Shown piece after piece: positions 35,096 to 46,343 of a stretch of DNA of 64,000 nucleotides. A program made the position numbers and the translations under genes. Below the pieces are notes generated by a model. That model was not told where the DNA came from, did not search any database, and saw only the letters and a list, made by a program, of their open reading frames with translations. The DNA is taken from contig CP136890.1 of the NCBI GenBank assembly GCA_034359265.1, positions 67,271,501 through 67,335,500 of the forward strand, given 5' to 3'. Position 1 is the first letter of the stretch; every line of letters begins with the position of its first letter. This DNA comes from Canna indica. Lineage: Eukaryota; Streptophyta; Magnoliopsida; Zingiberales; Cannaceae.

Positions 35096-38000
35096 TGTTG
35101 GTGAAATGGTCACACTAGAGGGTGGGTGAATAGTATGTTATCTAAATTTTTTTGTCTAATTTTGATTTTAATCGTTTACTTAATTACTTAGGCAATTCAC
35201 AAATCTAGTAGTAAGCGGAAGCAATATATAAATGATAAACAATAAGAAACACAAGATAAACAATGCTAACACAATTATTTATAGTGGTTCGGCCCTAATG
35301 TCTACTCCACTACCTAAGCACCCCGCTTAGGATTTTCAAACTAGATTTAGTAAATTATATCGTTTCCCTTACAAAGAGAACTTTACATCGAAAAATCTCC
35401 GCTCTCAAACCGAAGACATTTCCACACCCGAAAGTATCACGTCTTCCTGCCGATAGCACTCTCCCACCTCAACCTAAGGGATAACTCAACAAATTCTAGT
35501 AAACTAAGTTTACAATTGTGGATTTAAGCCTTAACATCAAGGCAACCACTAACTCAATCAAACATAGCAACCTAGGTTTACACACTTGATATACAATCAA
35601 AATACAATAACAATTGGAGCAATAAATCAAATAACAAGTACTTAGCTCTAAAAGAAACTCTCTAGTCCTCTTGATGCCTTGAGAAGATGAATATATGAAG
35701 CTTGAAGGCTAAATCAACAAGTGGAGATGAAAACTAGGGCTTTCACAAGAATGGCTCAATGGAGGCTTGTAGAAATGCTTAGGATCACTCTTTGTGGCTT
35801 GAAAACATCAATGACTACATAGGAGTGAGTTTGGAATGAGTATTTATAACCCCCCAAACAAGAGGACTCGTCAATGGGTATTTTTCTGGCCGTTGGCGAC
35901 GCTCAGTCGCTTGCCGGTCGATCATCGGTCGATCGACCAAGCGACCGTCGGGCGACCGAAGGCCTACTTCCAATTTCTAGCAACATTCGATCGACCGATT
36001 GGTCGACCGAAACTAGGAAATCAGCCCAATTTTGTTGATATTTCTGCTCACTTGTTCGTTTCTGGGTTTAGTCTTCGCTAAGTCCTTTTATATAACATTA
36101 ATGTTTTAAACTTTAAAACATAAATGTTATATAATGATTACCTGTTGGGTGAAATGACCTATACCAGAGGGGGGGGTGAATAGTATGTTATCTAAATCTT
36201 GTCGCCTAATTCGATTTTAATCATTTTCTTAAACTAATTAGGCAATTTATAATTCGATGACTAAATACGGAAGCGATAAATAATCGTGCAATCAATACAA
36301 ACAATATATAAATGCTAACACAGAGATTTATAGTGGTTCGGCCCCAATACCTACTCCACTACCTAAGCACCCCGCTTAGGATTTCCAAACTAAGTTTACT
36401 AGATTAAATCGTTTCCCTTACAAAGAGGACTTTGACTCGAAGAGTCTCACTCTTAACCTAAGACACTTTCACACCCGGAAGTCTTCGCCTTCTTACCGGG
36501 AGCACTCTTCACCTCAACCTAAGGGACAACTCAACTAATCCTAGTAAACTATGTTTACACTGGTGGAATTAAGCCTCAAACACAAAGGCAATCACCAACT
36601 CAATCAACCTAGCACTCTAGGTTTACACAAGTTTTAATACAATGAAATAAACAAGAAAATATACAAGTAATGGATCAAAAAATACAACAATATAAATATC
36701 TAAAAGATCAAAATCCTTAAGAATCAAAATCTAGTTTTTGGGGTCTAGTACAAATTTTTCGAAAACGAAAATTTCCTAATTTTTTAGTCAAGTATGGGTA
36801 GGCTAAAGGCTTCCAAAAAATCCCTAAAAGTACCATGTTATCTATTTTTAACCCAATGAATAATTACCGTCATTTTTTATGTCAAGAAACTATATAGGTC
36901 ATATAGCCCTCCAATGAGCTCCCTAGGTTATTTCATGACGGTTTCCGGGTTTTCATGTTTTGGTATTCGGGGATGGTTTTTGGGTTCTTATGCATCATTA
37001 TGAGGATATTACAATATAAACTAGACACCCTAAACATATACTCTATCTTCCCGACGAATCCGAGCGCGTCGACCAACGTCCTTCCGATTTCTCAATTTCT
37101 TTGATATTTCTGATCGAGGATGTCGTGCGCTAATCGATATGGAACCTGAAAGAATTTCTCAATTAAATCATTAGTTCCATGTTTGTTATCATCAAAATCA
37201 AGATTAAGACCAATGTTGAAAACCTTAAGCCAACAATCTCCTCCTTTTTTATGATGACAAACATCCTTAAGAAAATATATATATTAAAGCACCAAGGATA
37301 TCAAACATGGGATTTCTCCTCCTATCAACATGCATATCTACATAATGAAACACCCCCTATCTATATGCATGGTTAACCTATATTTTCTTCTATTTTTCTA
37401 TATTTTTTCTTCCTTTTGACATCAATCAAAAAGGCAAGAAAAGTCAATATATAGTCAAAGTTGAGACTCTAAAATTAGTTTTCATGAAGAATGAAGATCT
37501 TAACTCAAGGGATAAAGAATCAAACATCTAATATGAGACTAAAGCATACATGATAGCATTAGATGATAAATACATTCCAAGTCTAGAAATCATGTATAGG
37601 TTTAAGTATTGATATTTTCATGTATCGATCAAGGAGTCAAAAATTATTTTAAAAATGATTTGTCTCTCTAAAATATTAGAACGATACCAAAAGTGAGTTC
37701 AAAATATCATACTTGAAGTCTCATTCGAAGATTGGACCAAAAATCAAAGTATCAAAAAAATGAACATTTGGAAAGAACGATACTTTAAAGTTTTGAAATC
37801 TAAATTCAAAAACTCATATCAAATCGTATTCTTACTAACACTTTTTGAAGTTTTTACTGAAAAAACTAGATTTTTCAGAGAACATGCAGTTTCAAGAATC
37901 GTCGAAAAATTAATTTTCTGCATTTTTCTAAAAATATCTGAAATCTAGTGGTATTTTCGTAAATATTAGCTATTTTTAAAAAGTTCTCAGATTTCATTCA

Positions 38001-40003
38001 AACTTTCCGGATATCAAGATCTAATCATTTAAAGTATGTTTGACAAGTTTGAAATGAAAATAATATCATTTGGTCAAAATTTTACCTTAGCATGATTTCA
38101 TTCAAAAACAAGCATGATAACATGAAATTGCTAAGTATCAAATTTTAACCTTTACTCATGGTTCTTCAAATTTAAACATATGAACACCTAACATGAGTAA
38201 ATCTAAACATGTTAATGAAGTTTGGACGTAAAATGAAGTTTCTAAGTCAATTTGTTGACTTAGATCAACTCTACTCAACTTTAGGTCTCTTAAAGTGAAC
38301 TTATTATCAATTTATCCATTTTCTCATGATTTTTTTAATTTTAGCCACATGGTTGTAAATAATGAGAAAGCTCAAATATATTTATCAAGTTTTAACTTAA
38401 AATGAAGTCTCTAAGATGAAGTTTTACCTAGAGCACATTTCATTCAAACAAGGTTTCATGAAATTGCCTAAGTATCAAAATTTTATCTACTCATGAGATT
38501 TCAATCAAATTTCATGCAAGATCATTCATGAGCATAGAGAAATCATTTAATCAAGAAAGTAGAGGTATTATGCAAGAATTTTATCAAAATGAAATTCATA
38601 CCTCATTTCTTGAGAAATTCTAAAATTTCTACTTCATTTCCATTTTCCTTTAGCCTTTCAAATTTTACCACTTTTTCAACTTGCAAGTAGGTTTCATTAG
38701 CATCATAATGAAATCATATACCAACAAGCAAGCTAACATACTAAATAGCAAAGGTTTAATGCAAAGTTTTATTTAAAAATCTTAACCTATGCTAGATAGT
38801 AGAGATTCATTTTAAATGAGTTGTCATGATATCAAAATGAATCAAAGAGATATTAAGATATGAAATATTTGAGGAATAAGATCTCTAAATATGTTCAACT
38901 AGTTTGGACTTAAGGATAATGTCTCTAATAATGAATATCAACCTAGAGCAAGTTTCATTTAATGATATTTGCCTAAGTGCTAAGATTCTACCTACTCATG
39001 AAGATTCAAGGGTTTAACATGCAATTCTAATCATGAGTATTGAGACATTATTTAAGCTTAAGCATTGAAGTATAACACTAAGATTTTGAATTTATCAAAG
39101 TTATACCTTATTCATGATAATTTGTCAAACTAATCTTTTTCTTCCTAGTTATTAGTCTTCCTAAAATACTTATAACTTGCAATTAAGCTACACTAATATG
39201 TTTAGCAAGTAAACTAGACATCTTAAATCTATACTCTATCTTCCCGACGAATTCGAGCGCGTAGACCAACGTCCTTCCGATTTCCCGATTTCTTCGATAT
39301 TTTCGATCGAGGACGTCGTGCGCTAACCGATATAGAACCTGAAAGAATTTCTCAATTAAATCATTAGTTTCATGTTTGTTATCATCAAAATCGAGATTAA
39401 GATCAAGGTTGAAAACCTTAAGCCAACATTACCCCCCATTTGGATTCAATAAAAATATTTTAAAAAAATCAAAATCCTTAAGAATCAAAATCTAACTTTT
39501 GGGGTCTAGTACAAATTTCCCCAAAACAAAAATTTTATAATCTCTTGGATCAAATATGAGTGGGTTAAAGGCTTCCAAAAAAATCTATAAAAATATCTCG
39601 TTATCTAATTTTTACCTAATAAATAATTATCGGGACTATTGGTGCCAAGAAAATGTCTATATTATATAGCCCTCCAAGGAGCTCCCTAGGCTTAGTGAAT
39701 TTCAGGGCCTTTTTTAATTTTTTGAGTTTTCGTGTTTTGGGGTTCGGGTTTTGTTTTTTGGATTTCTTTGCATCATCATGAGGATTTACAACACATTCTA
39801 GACACCCTAAACCTAAACTCTATCTTTCCGAAGAAATCCGAGCGTCGACGAGCGTCCTTGCCGATTTCTTTGATTTTTCCGATCGCGAACGTCGTGCGCT
39901 AACCGATATGGAACCTGAAAGTATTTCTCAATGAAATATTAGTTTCATGTTTGTTATTATCAAAACCGAGATTTAGACTAAGGTAGAAAACCTTAGGCCA
40001 ACA
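35096..40003 (-). repeat. Solo LTR of the SIRE-like family, split by another family member
   Basis: The LTR starts TGTTGGTGAAATGG at 35096, runs to 36142, and resumes at 39434 to end GGCCAACA at 40003. Removing the inner element gives about 1.6 kb of continuous LTR, close to the 1.75-kb full LTRs at 11.9 and 17.7 kb. The flanks (GATTT and AATTC) do not form an exact duplication, so it may be a remnant of a longer element. Confidence 0.7.
36143..39428 (-). mobile_element. Small SIRE-like derivative, no coding region, nested in an LTR of its own family
   Basis: Exact TTACC duplications (36138-36142 and 39429-39433) flank a 3.3-kb element with TGTTGGG...CCAACA ends. The 3' LTR is 36143-37235, followed by the polypurine tract (reverse of TCTCCTCCTTTTTT). 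The internal part (37236-39210) is non-coding and shares modules with 13730-16140. At the right only 218 bases of the 5' LTR remain (39211-39428), so the primer binding site, gag and most of that LTR are deleted. The left LTR also lacks the TCGA-rich middle. Confidence 0.8.
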
Positions 40004-40869
40004 AATTCAAGGTAGATAGCTTCCAGTGAAGAAAATGCAGAACCGGTGCCTATTTTAGGCATTGGTATTCAAATTATTTTTAATTTGTTTTAAATTTAAT
40101 TAATAATATATATTAATTTTTTTATATTATAACTTCTAAAATATATAGCATATTATATATTATATTTTATTATATAACAAATAAATATTTATATTTTATT
40201 ATTACTACTAGAATTGTCGTTGTCACCGGTTGCTAATGTTGTGGCTGAAGTGTCGGTGAAAACTATCACGGACGACGGGCGCCGTGGCAAAAGGCCATCA
40301 CTGATGTGCGCATCTCAGATAAGTTATGACGGTCGATCTCTACTGTCACAAGTAATCATCAGCGACAGCGTGCGTTTAAACACATCAGTGATGACCCTTG
40401 GCGGTTGTCACTGATTTAAACACATCAACCGCGATAGTGAGTCGTCAATGATATTATTAACAACCGTGATATTTGGTGCTACCCAGGCCATCAGCTATTT
40501 ACGATACGCTTTCAGCCACGGCTTAGTGATGAGCAACCGTGGGTAAGCCGTGGCTGAAGTTATATCATGTAACTGAAAAAATTAAAATTTTGAAAATTCT
40601 TGTATATACAATGATATCATCAATCACATATTACAACTATACATTTTAAATCACATATTACAACCACAAAACCTCATACACATATATTTTCAACCAACCA
40701 TACAAGTTTTACTTAAATATCATCAATCTAAGCCTCAAACTGGAGGCAAACAAGTATCAAAATATGAAATGTAAAGTATAAACATCTATATCAAGTATCT
40801 AAGCCTCAAACGAAGGCTAACAAGTATCAAAATATAATCAAAATACAATAAACCAAAATCTTAAGACTG

Positions 40870-41350
40870 CGGTGGAGGCGGTAAAGTCGACAACGACTGG
40901 GTCAGGAGCATCGACTGGGTTGAGGAGGACGGAGGCTACGACATCATTGGTAGAAGGCTCGAGTGAGATGCAATTTGAGTGATGAGGGCCTGCATGTTCT
41001 ACATCGTCTGTCTCAACTTATCATTCATGCATCTTTGCTCCTCCATCGCTTGTCTCTTATCTTTGCTCCTTTATCGTCGCTCTCTATTGTGTTAGCTCGG
41101 ACTCCAAGGTCGCTATTCGGCATTGGTCCTGCGTTCGCGATGTCGAGGGCCTCTCACTCGTAGTGGGAGGAGTCGGTACCCCAAGTGGCCCTAACACGAC
41201 GCGTGCATGACCACTGTCTGCAAAACCATAAACACAGTTGTGCTCCCAGACACCTGCGGCCTCGACCCATGCACCCGCGTCAAACTCCTCCGGCGTGCCT
41301 CCACGCTCGATCACGGTCCTTGTGTAGGTCTCGTACACGTATTTATATTT

Positions 41351-41391
<41 letters not shown>

Positions 41392-41720
41392 AAATAAAAA
41401 TTGTGTAAATCAAATAGACATAAATAGTTACCATGATGATCGAGGCCTTGTTATCGACGTAGTCCCCTGCTCCTCATCGTCGACGGTGAGTGCACTCAAA
41501 CACTTGCATCAGCGAGGGGCGTTGGACGGTGTCATCCTCCACAACTCGCGTCTTACATTAGAAAATAAATACATTAGTATCATTATACACAATATATAAT
41601 ATTTTAATTAAAAGTAAGGAAATTATACATATCATACGACGCTCATGCACCGCAAAAGACACGGAGCCACCAATATGGCACGCCCTTGTGCTGTCCCCCC
41701 GGACATGCGATTTCTCGACG
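40870..41720 (-). pseudogene. En/Spm-type plant transposase fragment
   Basis: Minus-strand pieces resemble the C-terminal part of the plant Ptta/En/Spm transposase family: GWxVSFAVHERR-type words near 41640-41700, then YTRTVIERGGTPEEFDAG and VYGFADSGHARVVLG (41340-41170), then a Glu/Gln-rich coiled stretch that loses frame near 41080. A (TA)n tract at 41358-41386 interrupts the coding side, perhaps as part of an intron. The family match rests on recalled motif style, not on a search. Confidence 0.55.
41358..41386. repeat. (TA)n microsatellite
   Basis: About 14 TA units in or beside the transposase fragment. Confidence 0.95.
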
Positions 41721-42116
41721 CTATTTCATTCGGGATTCATGTTATTTATATTGCACTTAGTATTCCTTTTAGTCATTAACTTCATTCTAAATTTCGACAG
41801 CATCTCCCTATAATTCTCCAAATACGCATATCATCTAGGCACATATCAGAGAACAAGGGAGATGCAAGCTAAAATTTAAAAATAAATAATGACTAAAAGA
41901 AATAAACTAAGTACAATATAAATAATTATGTTCTCAAATTATTCAATTAGGGACAATTCAAGGGTTGTACGTCGTATAAAAGATCAAATACTTCGTTTAC
42001 ACGAACATACAACTCCCGAACGGATCTAAGATTTCGCAAAATTAAAACTTGACTCATCGATGCGTGCGTGAAACGTATCAACTTATCATGGTTATTTTCT
42101 AAATTTATGGATGCAG

Positions 42117-42240
42117 GTGCGAGTCCACAGTGGATGATTCCGCGCGATTCCAAAGTGGATGATTCCGATGTGAGTCCAAAGTGGACGATTCCAGCGCGAG
42201 TCCACAGTAGACGATTCCGCGCAAGTCCAAAGTGGACGAT
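42117..42240. repeat. About 24-bp minisatellite, five units
   Basis: Units of the form GCGAGTCCAMAGTGGAYGATTCC are repeated five times with a few changes, inside the CACTA element. Each unit contains TCCAMAGTGGA, a near-palindrome. Confidence 0.85.
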
Positions 42241-43498
42241 TTTAAAATTGTAATTACACTTAACTAAAATTAACCTTAACATTTATTCTACTCTTGATTA
42301 ACTAACCCTAAAACTAACCTAAATTTAATATAACAGTAAAAAAAACTTAATTAATCTATAATTAACACATAATAAATTTACAATTAACAAATAATTAATC
42401 TAAAATTAGTCTACATTCAACACATAAATTCTACAAATAATAGATAATAAATAAATCTATAAAAAAATAAAACCTAAGATTAAGGGTTAAAATCCTAATC
42501 AAATAGTAGCTGGCAGCTACTGCGGCGACGGCAACAGCGACACATGGGAGAGAAGAAGAGAAGCAGAAGAGGAAGGGTCGAGCGGGAACGCAAATAAAAG
42601 GTTTATCACCGACGGCCCAACAGTCGTCGGTAAACCGTGGACTCTTACTAAAAATATCACCGACGGCAGACGTGGCCCACACTAACCCGTCGGTAAAGCG
42701 TATTTTATTTTCGCATCGCGTTCCCGCCATCAATTAATAAGCGACAACCGATGCTAACTGTGGCTAATGACATATTTATATCACCGACGGCTCGAGGCTC
42801 CTGCTAAGTCGTCACTACAAAGTTATTTCATTTCGTGCTCGCCATCAGCTATAAGCGACGATCTTAGACGGTCATATGCGAGCCACGACTAATTTGGTTA
42901 CATCAGCCATGGCCGCTGCGGTTGTTGGAAAGCTGTGAATAGTTCTGATGGAATAGGCAATCGTCGATGAGCCTCGTGGCTGATAGCCAATATTCTAGTA
43001 GTGTATATTAATATAATGTTTAAGATTATTATCGATATTTTATTTGTTGATAATTAATTTTAAGTTTAACAAGTAATAGAAAAAATTAAAATGACCGTGG
43101 GACTATAAAACTTTTATTTATAATAACTAAAAACTATTAAATAATATTTTTTTATCAACGTGGGACTACATATATTTTTCATTTTATTTATATTTTTTTA
43201 GAAAAAAAATAAATCATGCAAAAATTTCATGAAACCAACACTTGTACGGGTGTGATTTTTCAGGATCTGACATCAACTTGTGATAGCGCCTGTTGAAATC
43301 AACGCCAGCTTGGAGATAGCGTTGATTTATTCATGTACCAACATGGAGCTAACGCTTGAATAAGAGAAATCTGGTACCTATATGACATCAGCTTCTCATG
43401 TACCAACGTCTAATCGGTGCTTGTTTGTCAAATAACGACGCCACCTAATTTTAGGCGTCGAATTTTTCATGCCTATTTATAATTTTTTTTTTGTGATA

Positions 43499-44320
43499 TA
43501 AATTGAACTAAAAATAAATATAAATTGAGTTATTGTATGTAATAATTTTTAGTCAGATTAAGATAATCTTTTAAAATCAGCAGAGTTTTCAAGAATAATA
43601 ATTTAATATAATTATATATAAAGAGTGGGAGCATCATGAGCAAGCTGCTTAATTATTTAGTTTATCATTGTGGAAAGGGCCAAAAGAGTTATGGATTATA
43701 CATATACAACAACAAACTTCATCCCGACGCATGCATCCATTACATCAAATCTTATAATAATGTCTCGCGTAATAAGCAATGTTCTTTCCTTACTAGCTTT
43801 ACTTCTTTTGTTTAGATTCAAAGTTAATGGCTAAATTTTAGATTGCCCATAAGTTTGTCATATTTCCATTTTTATTATATCGCTATTAATATTTTAGAAA
43901 TATTTTTAAATATTAATTATTTCTTGAATAGTCCATTTATTGAGTTTTCACTCAATAAGATAATAATTTCGATAATAAATGAGAGAAAAGGTTAAAATTT
44001 TTATTTAACATTTAATTACTTGATATAATTAACATCAATATTATATTCTTTTAAAGAAGCAAGTTACTAAAATTCATTCCTTTTCTAGCCTTTACACATG
44101 CTTGTATAAAATTTGGACACTGATAAATCAATTTGGCTTGGATTTTTGTAGAACAAACAATATCATCTTGAATTGATAGGAAGACAGAGTTGTGATCCAA
44201 TATTAAAATTCGGTATTTAAGTTTTAAATTGACAAAAAAATCAGAACTACAAAACAAATTTACCAAAAGTTGAATCAATTTCCACGTATGCACCCTAAAT
44301 ACTTTTGTATATTATTTTAA
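43499..44320. other. AT-rich intergenic stretch
   Basis: I see no gene or paired element ends here. Confidence 0.4.
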
Positions 44321-44662
44321 GGGAAAATGGACAAATTTACGCCCTAAAGTATTGAAAAATATGCAAATTTGCCCATCAACTATATTTTTGACCAAAATTG
44401 TCGTCGACGTTACATAATTGGATCATTTTTTCCATCCTCGTTAACGAAAGTCCACGTCAGCAAACGGAATCCCACGTGATAAGTGTAGCTCGGTCACATA
44501 AGATGTCATGATGAAAAATGACACGTGACGCGCAATTATGTACTGACAAGGGTAATTTTGACCCAAAACATATTTATGAGGTAAATTTGTACATTTCTCA
44601 ATACTTTAAGGGTAAATTTATATATTTTTCAATATTTTATGATCAAATTTGGTAATTTTCCC
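44321..44662. mobile_element. MITE, GGGAAAATGGACAAATTT ends, copy 1
   Basis: A 342-base unit has inverted ends: GGGAAAATGGACAAATTTACG, and the reverse of GGGAAAATTACCAAATTTG on the right. Inner blocks (AAAGTATTGARAAAT, GTTAACG, TTGCTGACGTGG-like) are shared with 45253-45582 in reverse order. No clean duplication is seen. Confidence 0.6.
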
Positions 44663-44866
44663 TTGAATAAAATTTATATGGTGCCCAGACAATATGTTTT
44701 ATGTCCATTGCACGATTTCTGCAAGTTTAGCTTCTACCTTAGAATTTAAACAAATACTTTAGTAAATTTCTTGAGAAATATAAATTTTAAAGATGAAATA
44801 AAAATAATATTCAAAAAGATTTATCTTGATTACTAAAATAAAAACTTGATTAAATTTAATTATTAG

Positions 44867-45059
44867 TAACTGGTCCGGCCCGACCCGGAAGTTCGGGGAT
44901 AATCTCGTCCCAATTCAAAATCGGAATGAGACCGGGACAAAATCGTGATGCTTCATATTCAGGATTAAGAGTGGGATACATTGTTGCGTCTCGACTCAAA
45001 ATTGGGACGGGATCGAGACATACCAAATCTCAACTCATCCCGACCTGAACTCACCCCTA
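44867..45059. mobile_element. Possible hAT-like MITE fragment
   Basis: A CCCGACCCGG/GGGACGGGATCGAG-rich body ends CTCACCCCTA, like the hAT-type MITEs elsewhere in the window. The left end lacks the matching TAGGGG word. Confidence 0.3.
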
Positions 45060-45252
45060 CTATGTTGGTTGGTTTCTTATTACAATGACAAATGACTAAA
45101 GCTGATAATTCATATCTTTGAGTAAATAATTCTGTTACAACACAAAGTATAATTGTCAAGCTTATATTTTCTTAATTTTGGTAAAGATTATATCAATATC
45201 ATTCTTATAGTGTTAATTAAACCACATTAATAATAATATATATATATATATA

Positions 45253-45582
45253 AAGGATTAAATTTGCCCATGAAGTATTGAAAAATGTGCAATTTGCCCC
45301 TAAAGTATTGAAAATGTATCAATTTGCCCATTAAATATGTTTTGGGCCAAATTTGCCCTTGTTAATACATAATTGCCATGTGTCATTTTCTATCGTGGCA
45401 TCTTATGTGGTCTAACTACATTTGCCACGTGGGATTATGTTTGCTGACGTGGACTTCCGTTAACGAGAATGTAAAAAATGATCCAATTATGTAACATCGA
45501 TGATAATTTTGGTCAAAAACAAAGTTGAGGAACAGATTTGCACATTTCTCAATACTTCAGAGGCAAATTTGACCATTTTTCC
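45253..45582. mobile_element. MITE, copy 2, inverted relative to 44321-44662
   Basis: It shares GTTAACG, TGCTGACGTGGACTTCCG, CAATTATGTAACAT and the GACCATTTTTCC end with copy 1, in the opposite direction. The left end is worn, beside a (TA)n tract (about 45236-45252). Confidence 0.55.
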
Positions 45583-46343
45583 TTATTTTAATAAAACAGA
45601 ATAGTATGTATTCAATATTTTATTTTGATGAAACAACATATTAAACATAAATAAAATAAAATAAAAATTGACTCATTTTCTTCTTCTGTCCTCTCTTGTA
45701 ACAAAAATTAAGTAGAAGTCAGCCTCAGCCTGAGTTCAATCGATCGATCGGTCGATCGAACAAAGTAGATCTTTGGCAGCAGCCAATTCGATCGACCGAT
45801 CAAGTCGACCGAATGTTGCAAAAAAAATGGTAGTAGTCATTCGGTCGATCTGTCGGTCGACCGAAGTTGGTAAAGAAATTGCAGAAGGCTGCGTTGGTCG
45901 ATCGATCAGTCGATCAACTGAAGCCAAAATTTGGCAGAAGACTCATCGGTCGACCTGATTGCAAATCACCGATCGCGTGACTAGCATTCACTGCATCGGT
46001 CGATCGGATTCAGGATGATGAAGTTGCGACTCCTTCGATCGATCCATCGGTCAATCGAACAGTGCCAAAAATAGACAGAAGCCAGCGGTTGTTGGGCGAT
46101 CGATCGGTCGGTCGATCGACGATCAACCGACATGCGACCGAACGGCTATAACGGCTATTTTTTTACCCGTTGAGTCGCCGTTCAGCTGAGGGGTTATAAA
46201 TACCCCTCACCTACCTTCTTAAAATCTTCTTAGTGAATTTATTGAGCATTCAAGAAGTGATTAAAAGCCTTCAAAGTGATCGATCTGTTGTGCCCTAATC
46301 TTTCATCAAATTCTTCTTCAAGCGCCTGTTTTCTTCAACTTTG
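45583..46343 (+). repeat. Truncated 5' LTR of a SIRE-like Copia element
   Basis: From about 46141 (AACGGCTATAACGGC) to 46343 the sequence closely follows 49786-49986 of the 3' LTR, including TGAGGGGTTATAAATACCCC (probable TATA region) and the CTTCTTCAAGCGC block. 45738-46135 is a TCGA-rich array. The LTR start is not present, and at 46343 the LTR jumps directly into pol. 45590-45645 resembles 51936-51990 and may predate the LTR. Confidence 0.6.
45738..46135. repeat. GGTCGATCGA word array
   Basis: At least twelve GGTCGAYCGA, CGATCGACCG or CGATCGATCGG words alternate with GCAGAAG/GCAGCAGCCA-like spacers. The spacing is irregular. This is the longest such array in the window. Confidence 0.75.

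Larger units (their letters stand above)
40203..43003. mobile_element. CACTA (En/Spm) element, decayed
   Basis: The 2.8-kb element has ends TACTACTAGAA (first base changed from C) and TTCTAGTAGTG, flanked by exact TAT triplets (40200-40202 and 43004-43006). Subterminal regions are rich in CACCGACGGC/GCCGTCGGTGA-type words (42606-42790, 40215-40420), the usual transposase-binding arrays. A transposase fragment lies in the middle. A minisatellite is at 42117-42240. Confidence 0.85.
34995..43495. mobile_element. Probable outer CACTA element carrying nested insertions
   Basis: The left end reads CACCACAACAAAATAAT and the right end, reversed, CACAAAAAAAAAATT. Both resemble CACTACAAGAAAA-type CACTA termini. 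The flanking triplets are identical (ATA at 34992-34994 and 43496-43498), the expected 3-base duplication. Palindromic subterminal words GGTGCCTATTTTAGGCATT (about 40040) and GACGCCTAAAATTAGGTGGCGTC-like (about 43440) support a paired element. Most of the interval is made of later insertions: the LTR unit 35096-40003 and the CACTA element 40203-43003. No transposase of its own is visible. The ends have diverged, so confidence is moderate. Confidence 0.5.

Noticed and set aside
45738..46135. Regularly repeated GGTCGAYCGA words as a CRISPR-like array
   Set aside because: Spacing is irregular, the spacers are short and similar to each other, the organism is a plant, and the array lies in an LTR.
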